From Rubrivivax sp. (GTDB lineage Bacteria > Pseudomonadota > Gammaproteobacteria > Burkholderiales > Burkholderiaceae_C), in assembly GCA_004210455.1 (NCBI GenBank), contig SEFA01000033.1, positions 1 through 62,379 on the forward strand: a stretch of 62,379 nucleotides of DNA, written 5' to 3'. The translations under genes were made by a program, and so were the position numbers. Positions 47,777-57,100 of this stretch are shown here, in pieces (the first letter of the stretch is position 1; every line of letters begins with the position of its first letter). The notes under the pieces are model-generated. The model saw only the letters and a list, made by a program, of their open reading frames with translations, was not told the DNA's origin and did no database searches.

Positions 47777-49984
47777 TCAGCGTGTCGGAAGGTCGTCGCC
47801 GGCGTCGGACGTCGGCAGGATCCAGGGGGCCTTGCGCGGCAGCACGGTCTGCGCCAGCCAGCGTTCCAGGTCGTCCGGGGGCAGCGGCTTGCTGAACAGG
47901 AAGCCCTGCATCAGGCTGCAATCCAGCCGGCGCAGCACTTCCATCTGCCGCAGCGTCTCGACGCCCTCGGCGATGACCTGCAACCCCAGCGAGCGTGCCA
48001 GCGCGATGATCGCGGTCACCACCGCCGAACTCTGCGGCGTGATGCCCAGGTCGCGCACGAAGCTGCGGTCGATCTTCACTTCGGAGATCGGCAGCGTCGT
48101 CAGATACGCCAGCGACGAATAACCAGTGCCGAAGTCGTCGATCGAGATCTCGACGCCGACCTCGTTGAGCCGGTGCAGCGACGGGATCACGCTCTGCAGG
48201 TCCTTCATCAGGCCGGTCTCGGTGATCTCGAGCTGGATCGCACGGTGGGGCACGCCCCACTGGCTGACGAACTGGTGGATGTGCTCGACCAGGTCCGAAC
48301 GTTCAAACAGCCGGTTGGGCAGGTTCACCGCGATCGACTCGCTGAAGCCGAAATTCAGCTGCCAGACCTTGGCCTGGCGCGCGGCCTCGCGCAGCGCCCA
48401 TTCGGACAGCGGCACGATCAGGCCGGTTTCCTCGGCCAGCGGGATGAAGTCGCCCGGCGGCACCAGCGTGTTGCCGCGGCGCCAGCGCATCAGCGCCTCG
48501 GCGCCGACCATGCGGGCGGTGCGCACGTCGATCTTGGGCTGGTAATGCAGCACCAGCTCGTCGCGTTCGATCGCCTTGTGCAGCGCCGACTCGAGCTCGA
48601 GCTTCTCGCGCCCGCGGCCCGCCAGCATCGGCGAGTACAGCGCCGACGCGTTGCGGCCCTGGTTCTTGACCGCATACATCGCCACGTCGGCGTTGCGCAG
48701 CAGGTCGGCCATCGTCAGGCCGTCGCGCGGGTAGAGCGAGATGCCCACCGACGCGGTCACGAAACATTCCTGGCCGGCGATGAAGATCGGCTCGCGCAGG
48801 GCGTCGAGCACGCGCTGGGCGACGCGTTCGGCGTCGCTCTCGTCGCCGACCTCGGGCAGCAGCGCGACGAACTCGTCGCCGCCCAGGCGGCCCACGGCCT
48901 CCAGCGTGCGGTGCGAGCGCGTGCCGACGGATTCCAGCATGCCCTCCATCACCTGGTCGCTGTGACGCACGCAGGAGCGCAGGCGCCGGCCGACTTCCAT
49001 CAGCAGGTCGTCGCCGGCGGCGTGGCCCAGCGTGTCGTTGATGACCTTGAAGCGGTCCAGGTCGATCAGCAGCAGGCCGACCTCGTGGCCCATGCGACGG
49101 CCGGCCTCGATGGCGCGCTCGGCGCGCCACATCAGCTGGCGGCGGTTCGGCAGGCCGGTCAGAGCGTCGAAGTTGGCCAGCTCGCGGATGCGGTCCTCCG
49201 CCATGCGGCGGTCGGTCACGTCCTGGATGACGCCGGTGTAGCCGCAGGCGTTGCCGTGTTCGTTGAACTCGGGCTCGGCCTCGATGTGGATGACGCGCTT
49301 GCGGCCGTCCAGCAGCGTGAAGGGCAGGTCGGTCACCAGCACCGAGTTGTGGGCGACGACGTCGCGCAGCAGGCGCATGAAGAGCAGGCGCTCCTCGCGC
49401 GGCACCATGCGCATCACGCCGATGAAGTCCAGCGGATCGACCGGCCCGCGGCCGAAGACGCGCAGCGCCTCGTTGGCCAGCTTGAAGCCGTGCCCGGTCT
49501 GCCACTCGAAGCTGCCCATGCGGGCCAGGTCTTGCGCGCGGGCCAGCTTGGACTTGCTTCGTTCCAGTTCCTGGCGCGTGCGCGAGCTGCGCAGCATGTA
49601 GCGCAGCCGGCCGGCCAGCAGCCGCCACTGGGTGGACTTGACGAAGAAGTCGGTCGCGCCGGCCTGGTAGGCACGGTTGATCGAGGCCTCGTCGTCGAGG
49701 CCGGTCAGCATCAGGATGGGCGCGTTCTCGAAGCCGGGCAGGTGGCGCAGCCGCTCGCAGGTCTCGAAGCCGTCGAGCTCCGGCATCAGCGCGTCCAGCA
49801 CGATCAGTTCGGGCGTCCATTGCGTGACCAGCTGCAGCGCCTGCAGCCCGCCGGTCAGCGCGGTGACCTCGAAGCCGTGCTCCTGCAGCGCGGCCTCGCT
49901 CAGCATCAGGTTGACCGGGTCGTCGTCCACCAGCAGGACGCGCGGCCGTTCGATCAGTTCACCTTCCTTCACGACGCGGCTCAT
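47777..49984 (-). CDS. Receiver-PAS-GGDEF-EAL c-di-GMP protein
   Basis: 735 residues, soluble. The N-terminal receiver has VLLVDDDPVN and phospho-acceptor D64 (IVLDALMPELDG). A PAS region (residues about 170-260, GYTGVIQDVTDRR) links to a GGDEF domain with an apparently intact signature (LGGDEFVALLPE). The EAL phosphodiesterase has LVLHYQPKIDVRT and GAEALMRWRRG, followed by DDFGTGYSSLAYL. Both catalytic sites look intact, so the net activity cannot be predicted. It starts inside the stop codon of the Hpt gene (ATGA overlap), which implies that the Hpt protein phosphorylates this receiver. Confidence 0.9.
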   Translation of the reverse strand: MSRVVKEGELIERPRVLLVDDDPVNLMLSEAALQEHGFEVTALTGGLQALQLVTQWTPELIVLDALMPELDGFETCERLRHLPGFENAPILMLTGLDDEASINRAYQAGATDFFVKSTQWRLLAGRLRYMLRSSRTRQELERSKSKLARAQDLARMGSFEWQTGHGFKLANEALRVFGRGPVDPLDFIGVMRMVPREERLLFMRLLRDVVAHNSVLVTDLPFTLLDGRKRVIHIEAEPEFNEHGNACGYTGVIQDVTDRRMAEDRIRELANFDALTGLPNRRQLMWRAERAIEAGRRMGHEVGLLLIDLDRFKVINDTLGHAAGDDLLMEVGRRLRSCVRHSDQVMEGMLESVGTRSHRTLEAVGRLGGDEFVALLPEVGDESDAERVAQRVLDALREPIFIAGQECFVTASVGISLYPRDGLTMADLLRNADVAMYAVKNQGRNASALYSPMLAGRGREKLELESALHKAIERDELVLHYQPKIDVRTARMVGAEALMRWRRGNTLVPPGDFIPLAEETGLIVPLSEWALREAARQAKVWQLNFGFSESIAVNLPNRLFERSDLVEHIHQFVSQWGVPHRAIQLEITETGLMKDLQSVIPSLHRLNEVGVEISIDDFGTGYSSLAYLTTLPISEVKIDRSFVRDLGITPQSSAVVTAIIALARSLGLQVIAEGVETLRQMEVLRRLDCSLMQGFLFSKPLPPDDLERWLAQTVLPRKAPWILPTSDAGDDLPTR

Positions 49985-50388
49985 CGTGAGGCTTGCACCA
50001 GTTGCTGCATGGCCCGCCGCGCGGCGACGATGTCGTCGAGCACGGTCCCGATCAGGTCGGCCAGGCCGTCCTCGCGGCCGGAACGGGCGAGGGCCTCGAT
50101 CTCCGCGCAGCGCTGCGACAGCACCGTCGCGCCCAGGCTGGCCGCGGCCGACTTCAGCGTATGCGCCACGTGGCGCAGTCCGTTCAGGTCGCGCGGCGCC
50201 TCACGCCCCGCGGCAAGCACCTGTTCCTGTTGATCCAGCGACTTGAGGAAAGCGGCCACGACACGGTCCAGCAGATGGTTCACGCCCTCCGGGTCCAACT
50301 CGCGCAGACGGGCGAGGGCCTGGTCGTCCAGCACGGCGGGTTCGGGCTGCGTCCGGGAGGGCATGGTCGTGGCGTAGTCTGGTGACAT
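49981..50388 (-). CDS. Free-standing Hpt phosphotransfer protein
   Basis: 135 residues. The Hpt four-helix bundle has HVAHTLKSAAASLGA with the phospho-accepting His of AHTLKS. The TGA stop overlaps the ATG of the receiver-GGDEF-EAL gene. ATG 50388 is chosen over 50364 for a purine-rich leader; the sequence before the domain is Pro-rich and disordered. It is presumably a relay between a hybrid kinase and the receiver encoded next. Candidate donors in the window are the hybrid kinase at 27422-29176 and, if indirect, the kinase at 50620. Confidence 0.85.
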   Translation of the reverse strand: MSPDYATTMPSRTQPEPAVLDDQALARLRELDPEGVNHLLDRVVAAFLKSLDQQEQVLAAGREAPRDLNGLRHVAHTLKSAAASLGATVLSQRCAEIEALARSGREDGLADLIGTVLDDIVAARRAMQQLVQASR

Positions 50389-50619
50389 CTTCTGATCATG
50401 GCGCCGCGGGAGGTTCCACGCGGAGTTGCGGACCATTGTCGTTCACCGCAAGGATGCGAGCGTGCGAAAAAGCAGTCAATTCTGGTGTTCTTGGAGACGT
50501 CACTCGGGGTAAGTCCTGGGGTGGGTGTCGCATCCATGCCGCCTCGGGCGCAAACCGGCGGCGCCACCACCCGCGTTCGAGGCCCGGGGGCCTCCGGTTG
50601 CCTGCCTACAATGGTCCGC

Positions 50620-52377
50620 ATGAACAGGTTGGGGGAAGCCGCCGCGCGCCGTCGGCCATGGAAGGGAGCCGCGCTGGCCTTGGGGCTGGCGGTCGTGGTC
50701 CTGCTCCTGCTGCTGGCCCTTAACCTCGAGCCTACCGGCCCCGGCCTGGTGCTGACCGCCGTGATGGCGGGGGCCGCGCTGATGATCTTCGTGGCCGCGC
50801 TGACCTGGCACCTGGCGGTGCGGCTGGCACGGGCGCAGTTCGGCGAGCTGCTGCGCGAGAGCCGCCAGCAGGCGCAGTCGCTGACGCATCTGCAGCCGGA
50901 CTGGCTCTGGCAGACGGATGCGCAACATCACCTGGTCCGCTGGCAGGCGCCGCAGGGCGCGCCTGCGTCGAGCTGGGCCGGCACGGCGATGAACGGTGCG
51001 GTGACGCAGCGGCTGTGGGAACGGTTCCAGTCTTTGCCCGCCGTGCCGCCTGGATCGGGCGACGCGCCGGCGGATACCGTGCCGGCAGGGCGAGGCTCGG
51101 ACCTGCGCGGTCACGTCGAACCGGGACAGAGCTTCGATCGCCTGCGCGTGGTCGACGGACAGGGCCGTCGCTGGGAACTGCGCGGGCAGGCGATGACGGA
51201 TGCAGCGGGGCGCTTCGCCGGGTATCTCGGCGCGGCGCGCGCGCTGGACGAGGACTCGTCGACGGGATCGGACCTCGCGCTTCCGGGGGCGTCCGGCGCA
51301 TCCGGCGTGGCCGTCGCCTCCTCCACCGACTGGCTGCAGGCGCTGCCCGGTCCCGCATGGTTGCTGAGCGAGGCGCGCGGCGCCGTCGCCGGCAACGACG
51401 CTGGCGGACAGTCGGGGGGCGGTCCCGGCGCCGCCACGCGCCTGATCGATTTCAACGACGCCGCCGCGCAGATGATGGGCGGCTCGGAGGCGCGGGGTCA
51501 GCTGTGGCGTGCCTGCGAGGAACGTCTCCCCGAGGAGCTCCGGCAGGCGCTGGCGCAGCCCGACCTGCAGTCCGGCAGCGCCTGCGGCGCCTGGTGGCTG
51601 TGCCTGACGGCGCTGCCGCATGGCGGCGGGTCGCTGCTCAGCCTGTGGCCGCAGGGCGCGGTCGAGACCGTGCCGGCGGCGCTGGCCATGCAGGCCGCGG
51701 AGCAGGCGCGGGCGGACCAGGCCTCGTTCAGCTACACCGTGTCGCACGACCTGCGCGCGCCGCTGCGCGTGGTCGAGGGCTTCACCCGCATCCTCAAGGA
51801 AGATTACGGCCGGCTGCTGGACCGGGCCGGCAACGATCACCTGGACCGGGTGCTGGGCGCGTCGACGCGGATGCACAGCATGATCGACTCGCTGCTGGCG
51901 TTGTCGCACCTGTCGTCGCAGGCGCTGCGCCACGAGACGGTGGACCTGTCGTTGCTGGCGTCGCAGGTGGTGGATGAGCTGCACCGCGGCGCGCCGACGC
52001 GCTCGGTCGATGCCCAGGTGCAGTCCGGGCTCAGGGTGCAGGGGGATCCCACCTTGCTGCGGATGGTGCTGGAGAACCTGATCGGCAACGCCTGGAAGTA
52101 CAGCGGCAAGCGCGACCACGCCGAGATCCGCTTCGCATCCGAACAGCGCGAAGGTGAGCGCGTCTTCGTGGTCACCGACAACGGCGCGGGATTCGACATG
52201 CGTTTCGCGGACCGCCTCTTCGGCGTGTTCCAGCGGCTGCACAGTGCGAGCGACTTCCAGGGCACCGGCGTGGGGCTGGCCTCGGCGCGGCGCATCGTGC
52301 GCCGGCATGGGGGCGACATCTGGGCCGAGTCGGAGATCGGGCAGGGCGCCCGGTTCTACTTCACCCTGCCGAACTGA
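50620..52377 (+). CDS. Membrane sensor histidine kinase with a PAS-like region
   Basis: 585 residues from ATG 50620. Two helices close together (ALALGLAVVVLLLLLALN, AALMIFVAALTWHLAV) leave no large periplasmic domain. A PAS-like region follows (WLWQTDAQHHLVRWQ). A long low-complexity Gly/Ala/Ser segment leads to the H-box YTVSHDLRAPLRVVEGF (H376) and the ATPase (NLIGNAWKYSG, DNGAGFDM, GTGVGLASARRIV), a phytochrome-kinase-like family. A TACAAT at 50607-50612 would put transcription near this ATG; the ATG at 50611 overlaps that box. It has no receiver domain, and it converges with the ANTAR regulator. Confidence 0.85.
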   Translation: MNRLGEAAARRRPWKGAALALGLAVVVLLLLLALNLEPTGPGLVLTAVMAGAALMIFVAALTWHLAVRLARAQFGELLRESRQQAQSLTHLQPDWLWQTDAQHHLVRWQAPQGAPASSWAGTAMNGAVTQRLWERFQSLPAVPPGSGDAPADTVPAGRGSDLRGHVEPGQSFDRLRVVDGQGRRWELRGQAMTDAAGRFAGYLGAARALDEDSSTGSDLALPGASGASGVAVASSTDWLQALPGPAWLLSEARGAVAGNDAGGQSGGGPGAATRLIDFNDAAAQMMGGSEARGQLWRACEERLPEELRQALAQPDLQSGSACGAWWLCLTALPHGGGSLLSLWPQGAVETVPAALAMQAAEQARADQASFSYTVSHDLRAPLRVVEGFTRILKEDYGRLLDRAGNDHLDRVLGASTRMHSMIDSLLALSHLSSQALRHETVDLSLLASQVVDELHRGAPTRSVDAQVQSGLRVQGDPTLLRMVLENLIGNAWKYSGKRDHAEIRFASEQREGERVFVVTDNGAGFDMRFADRLFGVFQRLHSASDFQGTGVGLASARRIVRRHGGDIWAESEIGQGARFYFTLPN

Positions 52378-52415
52378 GCACCTCGCCAACCGCTGCGGCT
52401 GGCCGTCCGGCCAGA

Positions 52416-53024
52416 TCAGCTCCCGAGCGCGAGCTGCTCGACGGCCTCGACGATGCGACGGGCCTGTTCCGGGGTCTCGATCGACTGCTCGGCGGCCATG
52501 CGTTCCAGACGCGACAGCGCCTGCGCTCGGGTCAGCGAGTAGCGGTGCATCAACACGCCCAAGGCCATCGCCTCGACGACTTCGAGGGAAGCGCCGGGTT
52601 CGGCGACGGGCACGTGCGGCGCGGCGACGGTGCGGGCGGGCCGGTTGGCGAAGGCGGCCTCGACGGCGGGGACGATCTGGTGGATGTCCAGCGGCTTGAC
52701 GAGGTAGGCAAGGGCGCCGAGTTCCTTCACTTTGGCGATGGTGGCCTCGTCGGCGAAGGCCGAGAGGAACATGAAGGGCAGCTGGAGGTAATCGCGCAGG
52801 TAGCCGGCGACGTCGAAGCCGGTCATGCCCTCCATGCGGATGTCGAGCAGCGCGAGGTCGGGGCGGTGCTGGCGGGCGATGAGGATGGCGTCGTCGCCGT
52901 TGTCGGCGTCGAGCACCTCATAGCCGGCCTGGGCCAGGCCGTGCGTCAGGGTGGCGAGCACCAGCCGGTCGTCGTCCACGACCAGGATGCGGCCCTTGCC
53001 GCTCGCGCCCACGTCCTTGTTCAC
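52416..53024 (-). CDS. Receiver-ANTAR response regulator (RNA-binding antiterminator)
   Basis: 202 residues from GTG 53024. The receiver has RILVVDDDRL, D61 in LLDIRMEGMTG, and the Lys in YLVKPLDIHQ. The C-terminal ANTAR domain contains ALGVLMHRYSLTRAQALSRL and ends in RIVEAVEQLAL. ANTAR proteins bind double-hairpin RNA in target leaders and prevent termination. It is transcribed right after the sensor kinase at 53200, so the two form a kinase/ANTAR pair like EutW/EutV or PdtaS/PdtaR. GTG 53033 is an alternative start. Target RNAs are not identified here. Confidence 0.88.
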   Translation of the reverse strand: MNKDVGASGKGRILVVDDDRLVLATLTHGLAQAGYEVLDADNGDDAILIARQHRPDLALLDIRMEGMTGFDVAGYLRDYLQLPFMFLSAFADEATIAKVKELGALAYLVKPLDIHQIVPAVEAAFANRPARTVAAPHVPVAEPGASLEVVEAMALGVLMHRYSLTRAQALSRLERMAAEQSIETPEQARRIVEAVEQLALGS

Positions 53025-53152
53025 GCTATCCACCCTGCTCAAGCTGCTCACGCTGCTCCCGAATCCAAGGCCAACCCCAATCGATGGGGGACCGGGGATT
53101 GTCACCGAAATGATGTAGACGGGTCTGCCGCCGTCGGACCCCGGTTTCGGGT

Positions 53153-53166
53153 GGTCACAAGTGACC
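53153..53166. promoter_or_regulatory. GGTCAC-AA-GTGACC palindrome between kinase and ANTAR gene
   Basis: A 14-base inverted repeat in the 175-base gap after the kinase stop. As RNA from the minus strand it extends to a GGGTCA-CTTG-TGACC hairpin. It may be an operator, a processing site or an ANTAR target; the sequence alone does not tell. Confidence 0.4.
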
Positions 53167-53199
53167 CGGTGGCGGCCCGGACGGTGGTGGCCGGACGGC

Positions 53200-55725
53200 T
53201 CAGAGCGCCTCCAGCAACTGCACCCCCGGCGGCCACAGGCTGAGCTCGCAGACGACCTGCTCGCCCTCCTGCGTGAGTCCGAGCAGCGCGCTGCGCCGCG
53301 GCAGCAGCGCGCGCACCAGCCCGAGGCCCGACACGCCGCCGCGTACCTGTGCGAGGTCGAAGCCCGCCGGCAGCGTCCCGCGGTTGATGATGCGCAGTAC
53401 CACCTGCTCGGGCTCGAAGCGCAGCTCGCAGCGCACCGGCGTCTCGCCGCCATGCTTCACCGCGTTGGTGAACAGCTCATTGAGCGTCAGCGCGATCGGG
53501 ATCGCCTCGCCTTCGGGCAGCCCCCAGCGGTGGGACTGCTCGGCCATCGCGCCGTCGACGTCGACCAGGATCTCGCGTCCGAACATGCGCTGCACCGACC
53601 CCATCACCGCCTCGACGACCTTGCGCAACCGCAGCGGTCCCGACATCCCCACCTGCAGTCCGTAGACCTGCGCGATCGCCTGCACCTGGCCGACGGCCTC
53701 GTTGATCACCGTGCGCACCTCGGGACGCCGCGCGGCGATCTGCTGCAGTAGCCCGGCCACACCTTGCAGGTTGTTCTTGATCCGGTGGTGGACTTCCCTC
53801 ACCAGCAGCTCGCGTTGCGCGATCGCCGCTTCCAGCCGCGCAGCCTCCTGCGCGCGCTGCTGCGTCACATCGGTGGCGACCAGCAGCAGCTGTTCCGGCT
53901 CCAGCTCGCCGCTGGCGTCGTTGACGCCCGCCAGATGCAGCAGCCGGGCGTCCCAGATCCTCGCCTGGCCGCGCACCGTCAGCCGATACTCGCGCTGCAG
54001 CACCTCGCTGCTCTGCAGCGCGAATTCCATGTCTGAGCGGATCGTCTCCGCCTCGTCGCCGCTGCCGAAGAGCGCCTCCAGACTCGCGCCGAGCAGCTCT
54101 TCCTCGGGCCGTCCGGCCAGCGCCGCGGCGGCCTGGTTGATCTGTCGCACCTGCAGGGTGCGCGCATCGTGCAGGCTGATGGCGATGGGCGCGGCTTCGA
54201 TGATCCGGTGCAGCGAGGCCTGTGCCTGCTGGCTTTGCGCCTCCGCCTGCCGGCGGCGTTCGATGTCGAGCAGCGCGTAGGTCAGTTGGCGGGAACTGTC
54301 AGGCCCCACCGTCGCCACTGCGTTGCCCACCACCCAGAACTCGCGGCCGTCGCGGGCGACCACGCGGCATTCGAAGGTCTCGGCCTGTCCCTCGGGCAGT
54401 TCATCCAGATACTGGGTCTGACGGAACGGATGATCAGGGGCTTCGGTCGCGACGCAGCTGATCGGCTGACCGGAGAATTCCGGCAGATCGCCGCCGAACA
54501 TGCGCCGCGCCGAACGGTTCATCCATTCGATGCCCTGCCGGCCGACGGTCACGATGCCGACCAGCACCGAGTCGAGCACCGCGCGCTCGCGCTCGGTCTG
54601 CAGGTTCAGCGAGTGCTGCAGCAGCTCGTTGCGTTCCTGGGCCTGATGATGGTCGGTGATGTCGACGGTCAGCACCGAGGTCGTCTTCTGGCCCGAGGCC
54701 AATTGACCGATCTCCACGCGGGTCATCAGCCAGCGCAGCCCGTGCTCGGGATGCCGGACCGCGTAACGCGCCACCGTCGGTGTCGCCTGCTTCAGCGCCT
54801 GCTGGAGCTTTTCGTATTCGGCACGCGATTCGGGCTCGACCATGTCGCGGTTGACGCCCTGCAGGGCCGGTGCCGGGCGCATGCCCTCGTCGCCGGGAAC
54901 CGGCGGTGGAGGGGGCGCGCCGGTGCCCGGCCGCGACCAGCCGGCTTCCGCCTGGAAGGTCGCCAGCCCCACGCCAGCGGTGTCCATCAAGGTCTGCAGC
55001 TGTTGCTGAGCGAGTTCCAGGTCTTGCTCCGCGCTGCGGTCCTCGAGCATCACCAGCGTGCGCGGCCGCGTCCACGGACCGCTCAGCCGGCGCGCGCGCA
55101 CGCGGATCCAGCGCCGGCGGTCGCCAGGCGGCGCCAGCAAGGCGTTGCGGTGCGATTCCTGGCCCGACTCGGGCGCCTTCGCATGCAGCAGGTCGCGCCA
55201 CTCGGTCGGCAGTTCTTGCAGGCTGATCGGCATCTGCGGGCTCAGCCGCCGGCACAGCGCCGCGAAGGCGCCGTTGAAACGCAGCAGCAAGCCCTGGTCG
55301 TCGTGCATGAGCGCAGGCAACGGGCTGAGATCAAGCCACTGGTCGATCTCGGATTGCATCCGGTCCGCGCGTTCCCTCGCCGCCAACTCGGTGCTGTGAT
55401 CCTGCAGCAGCGCCAGACCCAACCCACCCTCCAGCGGATGCACCCAGGCCTGCAGCAGATGATCGCGACCCTGGTCGTCAACCAGACGCAGTTCCTGCGC
55501 CTTGCCGCTGGGGAGCAGTCGCTCACCCTTGAGCGAGATCGCCCCCATCAAGCCCTGCAGCCGGGCGTTGGTCAGCAAGACCTGGCCCTTGGCGTCGAGC
55601 ACGAAGGCCGGCCATGGGCCCTCCCACAATCCGGCCAACAGGTCGGCCAGCGCCAACCCACGCGCCGTCAGCAGCGCGCGCAAGGCGTCGAGGTCGGAAG
55701 AGGCAAGGGGGAGTTGGGTGGACAC
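53200..55725 (-). CDS. Soluble multi-PAS sensor histidine kinase (HisKA_2 type)
   Basis: 841 residues without clear membrane helices. Several PAS-like units follow one another (around WPAFVLDAKGQVLLTNARL, LPALMHDDQGLLLRFNGAF and SVLVGIVTVGRQGIEWMNR), with linkers full of Gln and Arg. The HisKA_2 phospho-acceptor is REVHHRIKNNLQGVAGLL near residue 645. The ATPase has TLNELFTNAVKHG and a degenerate end (GVSGLGLVRALL). This H-box subfamily normally pairs with ANTAR or short receiver proteins, which matches the gene downstream. The PAS units suggest redox, oxygen or ligand sensing in the cytoplasm. Confidence 0.9.
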   Translation of the reverse strand: MSTQLPLASSDLDALRALLTARGLALADLLAGLWEGPWPAFVLDAKGQVLLTNARLQGLMGAISLKGERLLPSGKAQELRLVDDQGRDHLLQAWVHPLEGGLGLALLQDHSTELAARERADRMQSEIDQWLDLSPLPALMHDDQGLLLRFNGAFAALCRRLSPQMPISLQELPTEWRDLLHAKAPESGQESHRNALLAPPGDRRRWIRVRARRLSGPWTRPRTLVMLEDRSAEQDLELAQQQLQTLMDTAGVGLATFQAEAGWSRPGTGAPPPPPVPGDEGMRPAPALQGVNRDMVEPESRAEYEKLQQALKQATPTVARYAVRHPEHGLRWLMTRVEIGQLASGQKTTSVLTVDITDHHQAQERNELLQHSLNLQTERERAVLDSVLVGIVTVGRQGIEWMNRSARRMFGGDLPEFSGQPISCVATEAPDHPFRQTQYLDELPEGQAETFECRVVARDGREFWVVGNAVATVGPDSSRQLTYALLDIERRRQAEAQSQQAQASLHRIIEAAPIAISLHDARTLQVRQINQAAAALAGRPEEELLGASLEALFGSGDEAETIRSDMEFALQSSEVLQREYRLTVRGQARIWDARLLHLAGVNDASGELEPEQLLLVATDVTQQRAQEAARLEAAIAQRELLVREVHHRIKNNLQGVAGLLQQIAARRPEVRTVINEAVGQVQAIAQVYGLQVGMSGPLRLRKVVEAVMGSVQRMFGREILVDVDGAMAEQSHRWGLPEGEAIPIALTLNELFTNAVKHGGETPVRCELRFEPEQVVLRIINRGTLPAGFDLAQVRGGVSGLGLVRALLPRRSALLGLTQEGEQVVCELSLWPPGVQLLEAL

Positions 55726-55882
55726 GGGCCGAGTTTATGCCGGGTGGGGACCGCCTACCTGCCACGGTCGGGGCGTTGGCCGCCAGGTCGCAGGGCCTTG
55801 GCCGCAAGGGCCAAAACCCCGCGACCTGCCGTCCCCCATCGACGTCTCACTTCCACCGGTTTGCTACCGAGGACCGCAATGG

Positions 55883-55914
55883 AAAAAGGCCTCGCGGCGT
55901 TGGCGGCGAGGCCT
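55883..55914 (-). terminator. Terminator of the flagellar/HDOD transcript
   Basis: On the minus strand AGGCCTCGC pairs with GCGAGGCCT (9 base pairs, 10-base loop) and is followed by TTTTT. It lies 28 bases after the HDOD gene stop. A second GC-rich hairpin region occupies about 55780-55835 upstream of the kinase gene. Confidence 0.8.
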
Positions 55915-55941
55915 CTCGGTGCGCTGCATGGACGCCCGTGA

Positions 55942-57087
55942 TCACTCGAGCTGCGCTGCCTTGTTCAGCGCGCGCAGCACGGCGCCGTTCACTTCGTCCG
56001 GCCCCAGCATCAGCGTGTCGAGCGCCGCTCGGACGTCGAAGACCGATTCGTTCTCGATCGCCTGCACCAGGTCCAGGTAGCCCTTGTACGGACCGGTCTG
56101 CTCGACCAGCGCCTGGCGCACACGCTCCGGCACAGGGATGGACTGCAGCAGCTTTTCGAAGGGCTGCTTGAGCATGTGGTCCAGCAGCGAGAAGAGGCCG
56201 CAGATGAACATCTCGTCGCGGACTTCGGAGTCCGTCATGCTCTTGGCCAACTCTTCCATGACCAGGCCGCGCCGCAACGCGCCGAACATGACCGGACGCA
56301 TCGCGTGGTCCTTGCTGGCCGTGGCCAGCAGCAGGGCCAGCCAGCGGCGCAGGCGGGCATACCCCAGCAGCATGATGGCGTGTCTGAACGAGGAAACCTC
56401 GACCGACAGGCCGAAGGCCGCGGAGTTCATGTAACGCAGCAGCTTGAAAGCCAGGCTCGGATCACGCTTGAGCGTCTGCTCCAGGCGCTCGACATCCTCA
56501 CCCTGGTCGACGCGCGACATCAGCTCGACGATGACCTGCAGGTCCGCCTGCGAGTCGTTGCGAGCCGCCGGAGCGGCAGGCGCCTCGAACTCGCCGTGCA
56601 CGGTCCAGCCCAGCACGCCGGCCGCGCCGGCATCCAGTGCCTGCTTGAAATCGGCGCCATTGCGGGCGCCCGAGATCAGCACGGATTTGCCGGCGGGCAG
56701 CGGACCGCCGCCCAGCTCCTGCAGGTCCAGGACCAGCTGCTTGAACCCGGCCGCGTCGGATCGGCCCTTGATCAGGGCGCCGCGGGCCTGGGCCTGCGTC
56801 GCGACGTCCGCGTCGGACAGCAGGAAGGCGGGGACTTCAATCTTGAAATTGCCCGGGAGCGCGGCCGCAAGCAGGCCCTTGAGCAGGCCTTCGTGGGCCA
56901 CGTTCAGCAGCACGGATTTGGTCGGGAAGGCCTCCGCCAGCGCCGCGAGCAGCTCGCCCGCATCGGGCGTGCCTTCGGGGCGAAGTGCGAACACCGTGAC
57001 GCGGGTGGCCTCGATGTCGAAGGACTTGGAAACCAGGGGCGCGTACCCCAGGGCCACTTGGCCCAGCACGGCGTGTGTCGAGTTCAT
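55942..57087 (-). CDS. HDOD-domain protein with degenerate EAL-like N-terminus
   Basis: 381 residues. The N-terminal half resembles the catalytically dead EAL-like domain of YuxH-type proteins (VALGYAPLVSKSFDIEA, without EAL residues). The C-terminal HDOD domain has KLLRYMNSAAFGLS, SFRHAIMLLGYARLRRWLALLL, FICGLFSLLDHML and IPVPERVRQAL. HDOD proteins act in c-di-GMP and stress signalling and often control motility. It starts 13 bases after flgL, so it is probably the last gene of the flg operon. A terminator follows. Confidence 0.87.
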   Translation of the reverse strand: MNSTHAVLGQVALGYAPLVSKSFDIEATRVTVFALRPEGTPDAGELLAALAEAFPTKSVLLNVAHEGLLKGLLAAALPGNFKIEVPAFLLSDADVATQAQARGALIKGRSDAAGFKQLVLDLQELGGGPLPAGKSVLISGARNGADFKQALDAGAAGVLGWTVHGEFEAPAAPAARNDSQADLQVIVELMSRVDQGEDVERLEQTLKRDPSLAFKLLRYMNSAAFGLSVEVSSFRHAIMLLGYARLRRWLALLLATASKDHAMRPVMFGALRRGLVMEELAKSMTDSEVRDEMFICGLFSLLDHMLKQPFEKLLQSIPVPERVRQALVEQTGPYKGYLDLVQAIENESVFDVRAALDTLMLGPDEVNGAVLRALNKAAQLE

Positions 57088-57100
57088 TCAGATCGGCGCA

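Noticed and set aside
55726..55880. Riboswitch in the leader of the multi-PAS kinase gene
   Set aside because: The region has GC-rich hairpins but no consensus of a c-di-GMP or other riboswitch that I can recognise.
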